Assembly (NCBI RefSeq): GCF_001315015.1
Contig: NZ_CP012914.1
Location: forward strand, 1,856,501 to 1,920,500
Source of the DNA: Azospirillum brasilense
GTDB lineage: Bacteria; Pseudomonadota; Alphaproteobacteria; Azospirillales; Azospirillaceae
DNA: 64,000 nt
Reading direction: 5' to 3'
Shown one piece after another: positions 8,509 to 18,841 of the stretch (its first letter is position 1; every line of letters begins with the position of its first letter). The notes under the pieces are model-generated. The model was not told the DNA's origin and ran no database searches. It worked only from the letters and a program-made list of their open reading frames with translations. The position numbers and the translations under genes are program-made.

Positions 8509-8982
8509 CTACCGCACCACCATCCGTTCCAGCAGCACCTCGCGCACGCGGATGGCCTGCGCCTCGCGCTTCATCACGCTCGCCACGGTGCTCTTGATCA
8601 GGTTGGCCCCCTCGGCCCCGTTCAACTGGCCCGGCTCGATCTGACGAAGACGGTCGGCCATCTGGTCGGCGATGCGGGGAACGAAGGGCGTGGCCGGGTT
8701 CGGGTCCCCGGTGGGCTCGATCTCCAGAAGCACGCGGATGTCCACCAGCCGCGCGTCGCTGCCGCCCAGCGTGAAGGTCATCGTCGGCAGGGACGCGTAG
8801 GTCTTCTGCGCCTTGCGGTCGCCACTGGCGCTGCGGGCGCCGGAATTGCCCGACACCACCGTCCAGGTGCCCAGCGCGGCGAGCAGCACCAGAAACACCG
8901 CAACGAGGACAGGCATCAACGACACCGATTCCCCATCGGAGCGCCGCAGCAGGAACCGCACGGGCCGCCTTTCCCCCATCAT
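8509..8982 (-). CDS. FliL-like membrane-anchored protein
   Basis: 157 residues: a basic cytoplasmic N-terminus, one membrane helix (about residues 21-44, SLMPVLVAVFLVLLAALGTWTVV), then a periplasmic domain with LPTMTFTLGGSDARLVDIRVLLEIE. The C-terminus has GANLIKSTVASVMKREAQ and ends VREVLLERMVVR. That fits the FliL family layout (helix, stomatin-like domain, final strand and helix). It is a paralogue in form of the protein at 2256-2711, sharing the MTFTL..R-L-L-V-VL-E pattern. No flagellar neighbours are present, so it may serve another motor or a stator-like complex. The start could be the first or second Met. Confidence 0.6.
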   Translation of the reverse strand: MMGERRPVRFLLRRSDGESVSLMPVLVAVFLVLLAALGTWTVVSGNSGARSASGDRKAQKTYASLPTMTFTLGGSDARLVDIRVLLEIEPTGDPNPATPFVPRIADQMADRLRQIEPGQLNGAEGANLIKSTVASVMKREAQAIRVREVLLERMVVR

Positions 8983-9030
8983 TCCCCGGATGGGGCATGG
9001 GCATATTTAACAATGATTTATCCTAGATAA

Positions 9031-9077
9031 AAAAACGGGGCCGGTCAAAGCGCGTCGCGCGACCAGCCCCGCTTTTT
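9031..9077 (-). terminator. Rho-independent terminator after the gabD-type gene
   Basis: AAAAACGGGGCCGGTC (9031-9046) pairs with GACCAGCCCCGCTTTTT (9061-9077) around a GC-rich loop. Read on the minus strand it ends in a run of T, directly after the dehydrogenase stop codon at 9100. Confidence 0.85.
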
Positions 9078-9099
9078 ACTTGAAATCAGCGCCCGTCCT

Positions 9100-10593
9100 T
9101 CAGCCGCCGATGCTGCCCATGCACAAATACTTGATTTCCAAGTAATCCTCGATGCCGTACTTGGAACCCTCGCGGCCGATGCCGCTTTCCTTCATGCCGC
9201 CGAAGGGGGCGACCTCGGTGGAGATGATGCCCTCGTTGATGCCGACGATGCCGTATTCCAGCGCCTCCGCCACCCGCCAGACGCGCCCGATGTCGCGGCT
9301 GTAGAAGTAGGCGGCCAGACCGAACTCGGTGGCGTTGGCCATGCGCACGGCCTCCTCCTCCGTCTCGAAGCGGAACAGCGGGGCGACCGGGCCGAAGGTC
9401 TCCTCGCGCGCCACCTTCATCGCCGGGGTCACGTCGGCGAGAATGGTCGGCTCGAAGAAGCTGCCGCCCAGCTCATGCCGCTTGCCGCCCAGCACCACGC
9501 GGGCGCCCTTCTCCGTGGCGTCGCGGATGTGGTCCTCGACCTTCTCCACCGCGGCCATGTCGATCAGCGGCCCCTGCTGCGCCCCCTCCGTGGTCAGGCC
9601 GGGGCCGACCTTCAGCGCCTTCACCGCCTCGGCCAGCTTGGCCGCGAAGGCGTCGTAGACTCCGGACTGCACCAGCAGCCGGTTCGCGCAGACGCAGGTC
9701 TGGCCGGTGTTGCGGTACTTGGACGCGATAGCGCCCTTCACCGCCTCGTCGAGGTCGGCGTCGTTGAAGACCAGGAAAGGCGCGTTGCCGCCCAGTTCCA
9801 GTGATATCTTCTTCACCGTGCCGGCGCACTGGGCCATCAGCTCCTTGCCGATCTCTGTGGAGCCGGTGAAGGTCAGCTTGCGCACCGTCGGGTTGCCGGT
9901 CATCTCGCCGCCGATGGCGCGGGCCGAGCCGGTGACGACGGCGAGGATGCCCGCCGGGATGCCCGCCCGCTCCGCCAGAACCGCCATGGCGAGCGCGGTC
10001 AGCGGGGTGGCGGTCGCCGGCTTGATGACCATCGGGCAGCCGGCGGCCAGCGCCGGGCCGGCCTTGCGGGTGATCATCGCCGCCGGGAAGTTCCACGGCG
10101 TGATGGCGGCGGTGACGCCGATCGGCTCCTTGGTCACGACGATGCGGCGGCCCGGCAGATGCTGCGGGATGGTGTCGCCGTAGACGCGCTTGCCCTCCTC
10201 GGCGAACCATTCGATGAAGGATGCGGCGTAGGCCACCTCGCCCCGCGCCTCGGCGAGCGGCTTGCCCTGCTCCGCCGTCATGATGCGGGCGAGATCCTCC
10301 TGGTTCGCCATCATCAGGTCGAACCACGTCCGCAGGGTCTTCGCGCGCTCCTTCGCGGTCAGGGCCCGCCAGGCCGGCCAGGCCCGTTCGGCGGCGTCGA
10401 TGGCGCGGCGCGTCTCGTCCGCGCCCATCATCGGCACGCTGCCCAGGACGCTGCCGTCGGCGGGGTTGGTCACCTCCACGGTCTTGCCGCTGTCGGCGTC
10501 GATCCACCGGCCATCGACGAAGCCCTGGAATCGCAGCAGCTCGGCGTCCTTCAACCCAAGACGGCGGGCGGTGTCCACGGAATCATACGGCAT
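9100..10593 (-). CDS. gabD: NAD(P)-dependent succinate-semialdehyde dehydrogenase
   Basis: 497 residues of the aldehyde dehydrogenase superfamily. The protein starts at MPYDSVDTARRLGL, behind an AAGGGAAGGAAGG purine run; the frame stays open far upstream but without ALDH similarity. Blocks include GFVDGRWIDADSGK, TPWNFPAAMITRK, FTGSTEIGKELM, the catalytic Glu in LELGGNAPFLVF, and the catalytic Cys in NTGQTCVCANRLLVQ. The C-terminus has FGGMKESGIGREGSKYGIEDYLE. These closely follow GabD, which oxidises succinate semialdehyde to succinate in GABA degradation. The substrate is inferred; a glutarate-semialdehyde dehydrogenase would look similar. It lies 128 bases downstream of panC. Confidence 0.87.
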   Translation of the reverse strand: MPYDSVDTARRLGLKDAELLRFQGFVDGRWIDADSGKTVEVTNPADGSVLGSVPMMGADETRRAIDAAERAWPAWRALTAKERAKTLRTWFDLMMANQEDLARIMTAEQGKPLAEARGEVAYAASFIEWFAEEGKRVYGDTIPQHLPGRRIVVTKEPIGVTAAITPWNFPAAMITRKAGPALAAGCPMVIKPATATPLTALAMAVLAERAGIPAGILAVVTGSARAIGGEMTGNPTVRKLTFTGSTEIGKELMAQCAGTVKKISLELGGNAPFLVFNDADLDEAVKGAIASKYRNTGQTCVCANRLLVQSGVYDAFAAKLAEAVKALKVGPGLTTEGAQQGPLIDMAAVEKVEDHIRDATEKGARVVLGGKRHELGGSFFEPTILADVTPAMKVAREETFGPVAPLFRFETEEEAVRMANATEFGLAAYFYSRDIGRVWRVAEALEYGIVGINEGIISTEVAPFGGMKESGIGREGSKYGIEDYLEIKYLCMGSIGG

Positions 10594-10721
10594 GGTGCCT
10601 TCCTTCCCTTGGTTCTTGCGCGCAACAGCGCGGTCGCCAGAGAGTATAGGACACCACGCCCCCTCTGCGATCCTTCGCGTGGCGGGGGCAGGCGTGCGGA
10701 CCGGGGATGGAACGCCGGCGG

Positions 10722-11612
10722 TTACGCCGGAAGGACCGGCACGTTGTCGATCAGGCGGGCCTTGCCCATCCAGGCGGCGGCCAGCAGGCGCGCCGGACGC
10801 TCCACGCGGGTCACCGGCGCCAGCGTGTCGGCGTCGCGCAGCTCGACATAGTCGATGGAGCCGAAACCGGCGGCGGTGATGCGCGCCCGCACCGCCTCCA
10901 GGACTGTGGCGGCCTCCGCGCCGCCGGCCAGCGCCGAGGCGGCGTCGAGAAGCGCACGGTTCAGCTCCGGCGCGCGGGCGCGCTCGTCGGCGGAAAGGTA
11001 GGCGTTGCGCGAGGACATGGCGAGCCCGTCGGCCTCGCGCACCGTCGGCAGCCCCTCCACCCGCACCGGGATGTCGAGATCGCGGGCGAAGCGGCGGATG
11101 ACCATGAGCTGCTGGTAATCCTTCTCCCCGAACACCGCCACATCGGGCTGGGCCTGCAGGAACAGCTTGGTCACGACCAGGGCGACACCGCCGAACATCT
11201 GGGGCCGGAAGGTGCCGCACAGCCCCTCCGCCGGGCCGCCGACCGAGATGGTCGTGGCGAAGCCCTCCGGGTACATCGCGCGCACCGTGGGGGCGTAGAG
11301 CAGATGACAGCCCGCCGAGGCGAGCTTGCCCGAATCCCCGGCCTCGTCGCGCGGGTAGCGGTCGAAGTCCTCGTGCGGGGCGAATTGGGTCGGGTTGACG
11401 AAGACGCTGGAGACCACCCGGTCCGCCAGCTCACGCGCGCGGCGCACCAGGGCAAGATGGCCGTCGTGCAGGGCCCCCATGGTCGGCACCAGGGCCACCG
11501 TTTTGCCGTCGCGATGCCAGGCGGAGACCTGGGTGCGGAGATCGTCCACGCTGCGGACGACCGGCAGGGGCTGTTCCGACTCCGGCAGGCGGGCGGCGGC
11601 GAGGGAGGTCAT
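10722..11612 (-). CDS. panC: Pantoate--beta-alanine ligase
   Basis: 296 residues. It joins D-pantoate and beta-alanine with ATP to make pantothenate, the coenzyme A precursor, in the cytoplasm. Visible are the ATP-binding PTMGALHDGHLALV (HxGH), SVFVNPTQFAP, PTVRAMYPEGF, FGEKDYQQLMVIRR, and the KMSKS-like AMSSRNAYLS. A GGAG element sits 8 bases upstream of the ATG. panB is not adjacent. The dehydrogenase gene follows on the same strand after 128 bases. Confidence 0.95.
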   Translation of the reverse strand: MTSLAAARLPESEQPLPVVRSVDDLRTQVSAWHRDGKTVALVPTMGALHDGHLALVRRARELADRVVSSVFVNPTQFAPHEDFDRYPRDEAGDSGKLASAGCHLLYAPTVRAMYPEGFATTISVGGPAEGLCGTFRPQMFGGVALVVTKLFLQAQPDVAVFGEKDYQQLMVIRRFARDLDIPVRVEGLPTVREADGLAMSSRNAYLSADERARAPELNRALLDAASALAGGAEAATVLEAVRARITAAGFGSIDYVELRDADTLAPVTRVERPARLLAAAWMGKARLIDNVPVLPA

Positions 11613-11775
11613 GGCGGGTGCTCCACAGGCGTCATAAACGGCGCTGGGATAAACCGCCGGATCGGCGCTGTCCAGTCATGGAATTAACCGGGCAAGCCCG
11701 AATTTGAAATTTTTCCATCCTGCAGGCAGGCCAGCGGGCGGGTCGGACCTTGCAGCCCCCCGCCCGCGGGCGGGG

Positions 11776-11940
11776 TCAGCGCATCAGCGTGACGACGACC
11801 AGATAGGTCAGGTTCACCCAGGCGCCGAGCGTGGCCAGAAGGACCAGGGTGGCCGGAGACAGGACCACCGAACCGAGGATCACGACGAGCGCCACGACCA
11901 GCAGGCCGAGGGCGAGAAGGGTCACGCGCGTATCTTCCAT
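11776..11940 (-). CDS. Small single-pass or hairpin membrane protein, unknown
   Basis: 54 residues, MEDTRVTLLALGLL to TYLVVVTLMR, almost entirely hydrophobic. There are two possible membrane segments (about residues 8-28 and 30-51) with a Ser-Pro turn between them. No family is recognised. The ATG at 11938-11940 is the first in the frame that excludes the tRNA region. It sits alone between panC and two tRNA genes. Coding status rests on the hydrophobic pattern and the intact frame only. Confidence 0.5.
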   Translation of the reverse strand: MEDTRVTLLALGLLVVALVVILGSVVLSPATLVLLATLGAWVNLTYLVVVTLMR

Positions 11941-12170
11941 GTCACTGCTTCCAGATGATTGAGCAAATCGGATGCTGGAAGCGATAGACGAAAACCCCAC
12001 GCGCTGTAGCTGATCTGAATCAACTGCGGCGGCGTTCGTCTCAAAAAGACACGGGCAATGGGCGGAGATTTTTTGTGGTATTGCGTCCAGGCACGGGACT
12101 GCGCAACCTGCACAAGGCCCCATTACTGACGAATTCCAACGATGTTTCGGAGAAGAGGCAGGGCTTGGGA

Positions 12171-12245
12171 TGGTGGGCGCAGTAGGGATTGAACCTACGA
12201 CCCCACCCGTGTGAAGGGTGTGCTCTCCCGCTGAGCTATGCGCCC
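12171..12245 (-). tRNA. tRNA-Val (CAC), copy 1
   Basis: Reading the minus strand, GGGCGCA pairs with TGCGCCC as the acceptor stem. The D arm is GCTC/GAGC, the anticodon stem CACCC/GGGTG closes a TTCACAC loop with anticodon CAC, and the T arm is GTAGG-TTCAATC-CCTAC. The 3' ACCA is encoded. All stems are perfect, 75 nt in total. It is identical to the copy at 12378-12452. Confidence 0.95.
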
Positions 12246-12377
12246 ATCCCAAAGAAACAACCGCTGACACACCACAGAGACGACAATGCGAGGCCCGACG
12301 GACCCCGATCCTGAGCGGCCCATATGGTGGAGGGGATGGTACCATCCGCAAAGCCCAGGAACCACCGGACTTTGGGA

Positions 12378-12452
12378 TGGTGGGCGCAGTAGGGATTGAA
12401 CCTACGACCCCACCCGTGTGAAGGGTGTGCTCTCCCGCTGAGCTATGCGCCC
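12378..12452 (-). tRNA. tRNA-Val (CAC), copy 2
   Basis: The same 75-nt sequence as the copy at 12171-12245, including encoded CCA and anticodon CAC in the loop TTCACAC. Because the minus strand is read from here, this copy is upstream. The two genes are about 130 bases apart and are flanked by the same short GGGATG...CATCCC extension, which marks a tandem duplication. Confidence 0.95.
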
Positions 12453-12611
12453 ATCCCAGTAAAACCGCGCCGGCGTCAGGCTCGTTTCGCTGTCGCGTCG
12501 TTGCCACCGCTGCGGTGAGGCGGGTTTCTAAAGGCCCCGCCCCCTCCTGTCAAGCACCTGTTTCACACCAATATCAAAGAAGCCCTTCCGCCCGGAGCCC
12601 CCGATGAGCCA

Positions 12612-13511
12612 ATGGACATGACGCACCGGACCGCGCTTCCCGCCAAGCTTCCCGCCAAGCGTCCCTCGGTCGCTCTCATCGTCGGGCTGTTCGCGGCGGT
12701 CGCCGGTCTGTTTTCCCCGCCTGCCCTGGCGCAGCGCTGGCAGTTGGACTACCGCGTCCATGTCGGCGGCGTGGCCGTGCTCGACGCACGGGCGGAGCTG
12801 ACCCTGACCCAAGGCCGCTACAGCGTCCAGGTCAACGCCGCGACGGATGGCTTTCTGGGACGCCTGTTTCCCTGGGAAACCCAATCGCTCAGCGTCGGCA
12901 CGGTCGGGCCGGATGGCGTCGTCCCGATCCGCCATACCCAGTCCGGCGTTCTGCGCGGTTCCCCGCGGACCGTCACTTTGGACTATGGGCCGGACGGCCG
13001 CGTTCGCACGCAGGTCTCCCCGCCCCCGGAGGAGGAGGACCGCGACCCCGTCTCCGAGAACCTCACCCGGCAGAGTCGCGATCCGTTGAGCGGTGTCTTG
13101 GAAATGCTGCTCGCCGGGTTTCACGGTGAGGGATGCCAGCGCACGGTGCCCATTTATGACGGGCGCCGCCGGTACGACATGATCTTCACGGATCGGGGAA
13201 TGACCACGGTCGGGGCGTCGCGCCATTCGGTGTTCTCGGGCGCGGCGCGGCAATGCCGGGTGTCTCACAAGCCGATCGCCGGCTACGAGCGCACGCCGCG
13301 CCAACCCTTCTGGCAGCGTGGCGGAGGCCGGGAGGAACGCCCGCCCGTCGATCTGTGGATCGCTCCGGTGGAGGGGGCAGGCCCGCCCCTGCCCGTCCGG
13401 CTGGAAACCGACAGCGGATTCGGCGGGGTCGTCGTCCACCTCATCGCCGCCCGCAAGACCGACCAGACGGCGGAGCGTCCCGCTGAACCGGCGCCGGGGC
13501 GGATCCGTTGA
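12612..13511 (+). CDS. DUF3108 domain exported protein
   Basis: 299 residues. A signal peptide is visible (basic start, then hydrophobic VALIVGLFAAVAGLF, cleavage after PPALAQ). The mature part has WQLDYRVHVGGVAVLDARAEL, VNAATDGFLGRLFPWE, YDGRRRYDMIF and a late APVEGAGPPLPVRLE. These are the landmarks of DUF3108, a periplasmic protein family with an Lol-like beta-rich fold whose function is not established. The tail is rich in Pro, Glu and Arg. The ATG at 12612 is used; a second ATG two codons later is equally possible. It is convergent with the small gene at 13515. Confidence 0.8.
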   Translation: MDMTHRTALPAKLPAKRPSVALIVGLFAAVAGLFSPPALAQRWQLDYRVHVGGVAVLDARAELTLTQGRYSVQVNAATDGFLGRLFPWETQSLSVGTVGPDGVVPIRHTQSGVLRGSPRTVTLDYGPDGRVRTQVSPPPEEEDRDPVSENLTRQSRDPLSGVLEMLLAGFHGEGCQRTVPIYDGRRRYDMIFTDRGMTTVGASRHSVFSGAARQCRVSHKPIAGYERTPRQPFWQRGGGREERPPVDLWIAPVEGAGPPLPVRLETDSGFGGVVVHLIAARKTDQTAERPAEPAPGRIR

Positions 13512-13514
13512 GGG

Positions 13515-13793
13515 TCAGGCGCGCCCGACGTTGCCGCTGCCGGCGGTGGGATGATACAGCAGTTCGGCCATCGGCCGCTTGGCCAGCGCCTGTTCGCACA
13601 GGCGGTTGAACTCGGCCATCTTGCGCTGGAGGTCGCTGTGGTGGGCCATCATCCGGTCGAAGTCAGCGGTGGCCGAGTCGATCTGGCTGTTGGCCGGGGT
13701 GCGGTTGGCGGCGTGGCCTTCGATGGACAGAACATCGGCGGACAGGGAGTTGCCGGTCTGGGTCTTACCGGGGAAGGCAAGGATCTGGGCCAT
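13515..13793 (-). CDS. Small hypothetical protein, helical
   Basis: 92 residues starting at MAQILAFPGKTQTGN, with GGAG upstream of the ATG at 13791-13793. The middle (DFDRMMAHHSDLQRKMAEFNRLCEQALAK) is predicted helical with a heptad-like pattern, and the end is Gly/Ala-rich. There is no signal peptide or membrane segment, and I recognise no family. The good ribosome site and clean start support a real gene. Upstream, 13800-13880 is A/T-rich and probably holds its promoter. Confidence 0.6.
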   Translation of the reverse strand: MAQILAFPGKTQTGNSLSADVLSIEGHAANRTPANSQIDSATADFDRMMAHHSDLQRKMAEFNRLCEQALAKRPMAELLYHPTAGSGNVGRA

Positions 13794-13938
13794 CGGGTGT
13801 CTCCTTCGCTCACCACCATTCGATGCACCCATCCAACTACATTTACCTTTCGTTAGCCACTGTTAATCTCTCGTTAACCATGACAAGAAGGAGACCTACG
13901 GCGAAGCCCTCGCTGGACCCGGTCGCGCGGCCGGCCGC

Positions 13939-14619
13939 TCAGGCGCCCAGCCGCCGCAGGGCGTCCGGCAGGTCGGCGATGCGGTCGAGCAGGATGTCGG
14001 CGCCCAACTCCTGCACCGGCATGCGGGGATAACCGTAGGTCATCGCCACCACCGGCAGCCCGGCGGCACGGGCGGCCTTAACGTCGTTGCGGTTGTCCCC
14101 CACCATCGCGGCGCTGCCGCCGCCCAGCGCCTCGACCACCCAGGACAGATGGCGCCCGTCCGGCTTCTTCACCGGCAGCGTGTCGCCGCCGGCCAGCGCG
14201 CCGAACAGGGGTGACAGGCCCAGAGTGTCCAGCAGTTTCCGGGTGATCCGCTCCGGCTTGTTGGTGCACAGCCCCAGCTTCACACCACCGTCCGCCAGCC
14301 CTTTCAAGGTTTCCGGCACGCCGGGATAGAGCACAGCGGACTCATCGTCCTGAAAATAGGCATCGAGATAGTCGGCCAGGGCCGGCTGCAGCGCCTCGTC
14401 GGTCAGGGCATCGCCGGTCGCCGCGAAGGCCTGCCGGACGAGGGCGGCCGACCCGTCGCCCACCATGCCGCGCACCTGCGCCTCGGTGAGGGTGGGCCGT
14501 GCAAAGCGGGACAGGGTACGGTTCAGGACGCGGGTCATGTCCCGCGCGCTGTCGATCAGCGTGCCGTCCAGGTCGAAAACGACCGCGGAGAAGGGGATGG
14601 CGGCGGGCGCGGCGGACAT
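13939..14619 (-). CDS. gph: Phosphoglycolate phosphatase-like HAD hydrolase
   Basis: About 226 residues. HAD motif I is VVFDLDGTLIDSA, the cap follows, motif II is LCTNKPERITRK, Lys is in PVKKPDGRH, and motif IV is MVGDNRNDVKAARAAGLP. The order and the TNKP-K-PDG pattern are those of Gph, which removes the phosphate from 2-phosphoglycolate. The start is uncertain: MSAAPAAIPF at 14619 has only a weak GGGA element, and an ATG at 14634 and one at 14730 are also in frame. It is divergent from glmU. Confidence 0.85.
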   Translation of the reverse strand: MSAAPAAIPFSAVVFDLDGTLIDSARDMTRVLNRTLSRFARPTLTEAQVRGMVGDGSAALVRQAFAATGDALTDEALQPALADYLDAYFQDDESAVLYPGVPETLKGLADGGVKLGLCTNKPERITRKLLDTLGLSPLFGALAGGDTLPVKKPDGRHLSWVVEALGGGSAAMVGDNRNDVKAARAAGLPVVAMTYGYPRMPVQELGADILLDRIADLPDALRRLGA

Positions 14620-14925
14620 CGGCAGGAGTCCCATGATGAGGCAAAGACGGGCGAATACCCCTTTCGATAGCACGCTCTTCCCCCGGCGGCGAGCCCCTGT
14701 TCCCGCGATCCACCCCCGGCATAGGCCCATCGGCGCCGGCGGCGCGGGGTGTGTACACCCTCGGGCCGCGATTTGTGTATGTCAGATTGACACAAAAGTT
14801 GACTTGGGGTCCCGGCACCGGATGTGGCACTGAATGGCTGAAGACAGACGTATTGTCCGGATTTTGATGCGCATGCTTTTCTGCCCGTCCGCCATAACCC
14901 ACACCCAATACTGCAGGGATATCCG

Positions 14926-16281
14926 ATGACTCAGCACCGCCCGCTCGCCTGCGTCATTCTTGCCGCCGGCAAAGGCACCCGCATGAAGTCGGACCTGCCG
15001 AAGGTCCTGCACCGCGTCGCCGGCCAGCCGATGGTCGGCCATGTGCTGTCCGCGGTGAGAGCGCTCGACCCCGACCATGTGGTCGTGGTGGTCGGCCCCG
15101 GAATGGACAATGTGGCCGACGCCGTCGCCCCCTACCCCACCGCCGTCCAGCACGAGCAGCGCGGCACCGCCGACGCGGTCCGCGCCGCCTTCGGCCTGCT
15201 GGAGGGCTTCGACGGAGACGTGGTGGTGCTCTACGGCGACACGCCACTGGTCACGCCCGACACGTTGCGCGCCATGGTCGCCGCGCGGCGCCAGCCGAGC
15301 GACCCTGCGGTCGTCGTCCTGGGCATGCGCCCCGACGATCCCGGCGCCTACGGCCGCCTGATCCTGAACGCCCGCGGCGGGTTGGAGAAAATCGTCGAGT
15401 ATCTGGATGCCTCGGAGGAGGAGCGCCAGGTCACCCTGTGCAACGCCGGGCTGATGGCCTTCGACGGGGCGCGGATGTTCGACCTCATCAGCCGCATCGG
15501 CAACGCCAACGCCAAGAGCGAATACTACCTCACCGACGTGGTGCAGATCGCCCGCAGCAACGGCATGGCCTGCGCGGTGGTCGAGTCCGCCCCGGCGGAG
15601 GTTGTCGGCGTGAACTCCCGCGCCGAGCTGTCGGAAGTGGAGAAGCTGATCCAGCGCCGCCTGCGCAAGGCCGCCATGGACAACGGCGCCACCCTGACCG
15701 ACCCGGACAGCGTTACCTTCTGCGTGGACACCCGCCTCGGCCGCGACGTGATCGTCGGCCCGCATGTGGTGTTCGGCCCCGGCGTGGTCGTCGCCGACCG
15801 GGTGGAGATCAAGGCCTTCAGCCATCTGGAGCAGGTTCGCGTGGACAGCGGCGCCCAGGTCGGCCCCTACGCCCGCCTGCGCCCGGGGGCGGAGATCGGC
15901 CCGGACGCCCACATCGGCAACTTTGTCGAGATCAAGAACGCGAAGATCGAGGCCGGAGCCAAGGTCAACCACCTCACCTACATCGGCGACGCGCGGGTGG
16001 GGGCGAAGGCCAACATCGGCGCCGGGACCATCACCTGCAATTACGACGGCTACGCCAAGAGCCACACCGACATCGGCGCCGGAGCCTTCATCGGCTCCAA
16101 CACCGCGCTGGTTGCCCCGGTCAAGGTGGGCGACGGCGCGATCGTCGGGGCAGGCAGCGTGGTCACCACCGACGTCGAGGGCGACGCGCTGGTCGTGGCG
16201 CGCGGGCGCCAGCAGGCTTACACCGGCTGGGCCAAGCGTTTCCGCGAACGGAAGCAAAACGAGAAAGCGAAAAAGGCGTAA
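14926..16281 (+). CDS. glmU: Bifunctional UDP-N-acetylglucosamine pyrophosphorylase / glucosamine-1-phosphate N-acetyltransferase
   Basis: 451 residues. The N-terminal uridyltransferase domain starts with the nucleotide loop LAAGKGTRMKSDLPKVLH and has YGDTPLVT and NAGLMAFDGA. The C-terminal half is a left-handed beta helix of hexapeptide repeats (GPYARLRPGAEIG, IGNFVEIKNAKI, IGAGTITCNYDGYAKSHT) with the acetyltransferase active site. It makes UDP-GlcNAc from GlcN-1-P in two steps for peptidoglycan and LPS. It is followed by glmS after 57 bases on the same strand, so both enzymes of the route lie in one unit. Confidence 0.97.
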   Translation: MTQHRPLACVILAAGKGTRMKSDLPKVLHRVAGQPMVGHVLSAVRALDPDHVVVVVGPGMDNVADAVAPYPTAVQHEQRGTADAVRAAFGLLEGFDGDVVVLYGDTPLVTPDTLRAMVAARRQPSDPAVVVLGMRPDDPGAYGRLILNARGGLEKIVEYLDASEEERQVTLCNAGLMAFDGARMFDLISRIGNANAKSEYYLTDVVQIARSNGMACAVVESAPAEVVGVNSRAELSEVEKLIQRRLRKAAMDNGATLTDPDSVTFCVDTRLGRDVIVGPHVVFGPGVVVADRVEIKAFSHLEQVRVDSGAQVGPYARLRPGAEIGPDAHIGNFVEIKNAKIEAGAKVNHLTYIGDARVGAKANIGAGTITCNYDGYAKSHTDIGAGAFIGSNTALVAPVKVGDGAIVGAGSVVTTDVEGDALVVARGRQQAYTGWAKRFRERKQNEKAKKA

Positions 16282-16338
16282 GATTGCCCCGGTTGACCGT
16301 TCATCCGGCCCCGGCCATCATTCAGGAGTTGCAGGTTC

Positions 16339-18165
<1,827 letters not shown>

Positions 18166-18196
18166 GGCGACCCACTCAAACAAGGTCCCGCCAAAG

Positions 18197-18229
18197 AAAA
18201 AGCCCCCGTCCGACCGGCGGGGGCTTTTT
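18197..18229 (+). terminator. Rho-independent terminator after glmS
   Basis: AAAAAGCCCCCG (18197-18208) and CGGGGGCTTTTT (18218-18229) form a 12-bp stem with a 9-base loop, about 30 bases after the glmS stop. It is symmetric enough to serve the convergent peptidase gene too. Confidence 0.9.
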
Positions 18230-18250
18230 CATTTCCTCAAGGAAGGCCGG

Positions 18251-18838
18251 TCAGGACGCCCAATGGCGCTTCGGACCGACGTCCACATGGACGAAATTGC
18301 TGTCCGGGTAATAGCCCACCCCGCCCCCGCGCAGGCTGAGCGCCGCGCGTTGCAGGGTGCGCAACGGCAGGCCGGGCACCCGCAGGTCGATGGCCTTGCC
18401 CTGCATGTGGAAGCTGTTCTGCGCGACGCCGCTGCCGTCCTGCTCACGCAGCCACGCGTTGGATTCGGGGGAGCGATAGCCGGAGATGATGTGAACCGGC
18501 GTCTTGCTGCCGACCTTGCGGGTCAGCGCGTGCAGCAGATCCAGGAGCTTCGGGTCGATGGGATGCACCGCACCGGTGCGGTGGTCGCGCAGGAGATGGT
18601 TGATCTCACGCAGGCCGTCGCGCTGGTAGCGGCCCTTGGACCAATATTCCGCCCGCACCCGCTCGCCGGTGTGAAGGTTGAGGAGGACCAATTGCCGCGG
18701 CGGGGCGCGCAACGCCGCCTCCGACACCTCCGGGGCCATCACCATCCCGGCGGCGGCCGTCGCCAGACCGATGCGCAACAGTTCCCTCCGGCCGAGCTTG
18801 GCTGCTGGTGTCGGTTGGAATTTGGCCTCGGTCATCAT
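18251..18838 (-). CDS. Tat-exported YcbK/DUF882-family peptidase (M15-like)
   Basis: About 195 residues. The N-terminus has a twin-arginine signal (GRRELLRIGLATAAAGMVMA), so it is probably folded before export. The mature domain has LVLLNLHTGERVRAEYW, then HIISGYRSPESNAWLREQ, the zinc motif SFHMQGKAIDLR (HxxGxAxD) and FVHVDVG. These are the metal ligands of the M15A/DUF882 family of peptidoglycan peptidases (YcbK, with MepK as a characterised member, cleaving cross-links). GGAGG lies just upstream of two adjacent ATG codons; the second, at 18835, has better spacing. It is convergent with glmS. Confidence 0.85.
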   Translation of the reverse strand: MMTEAKFQPTPAAKLGRRELLRIGLATAAAGMVMAPEVSEAALRAPPRQLVLLNLHTGERVRAEYWSKGRYQRDGLREINHLLRDHRTGAVHPIDPKLLDLLHALTRKVGSKTPVHIISGYRSPESNAWLREQDGSGVAQNSFHMQGKAIDLRVPGLPLRTLQRAALSLRGGGVGYYPDSNFVHVDVGPKRHWAS

Positions 18839-18841
18839 GCC

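Noticed and set aside
12171..12452. Attachment site or mobile element next to the tRNA pair
   Set aside because: No integrase, no partial tRNA repeat beyond the two complete genes and no foreign cargo nearby; a simple tandem duplication explains it.
16282..16338. glmS ribozyme or riboswitch before glmS
   Set aside because: The 57-base gap is too short and shows none of the ribozyme core; glmU lies directly upstream in the same unit.
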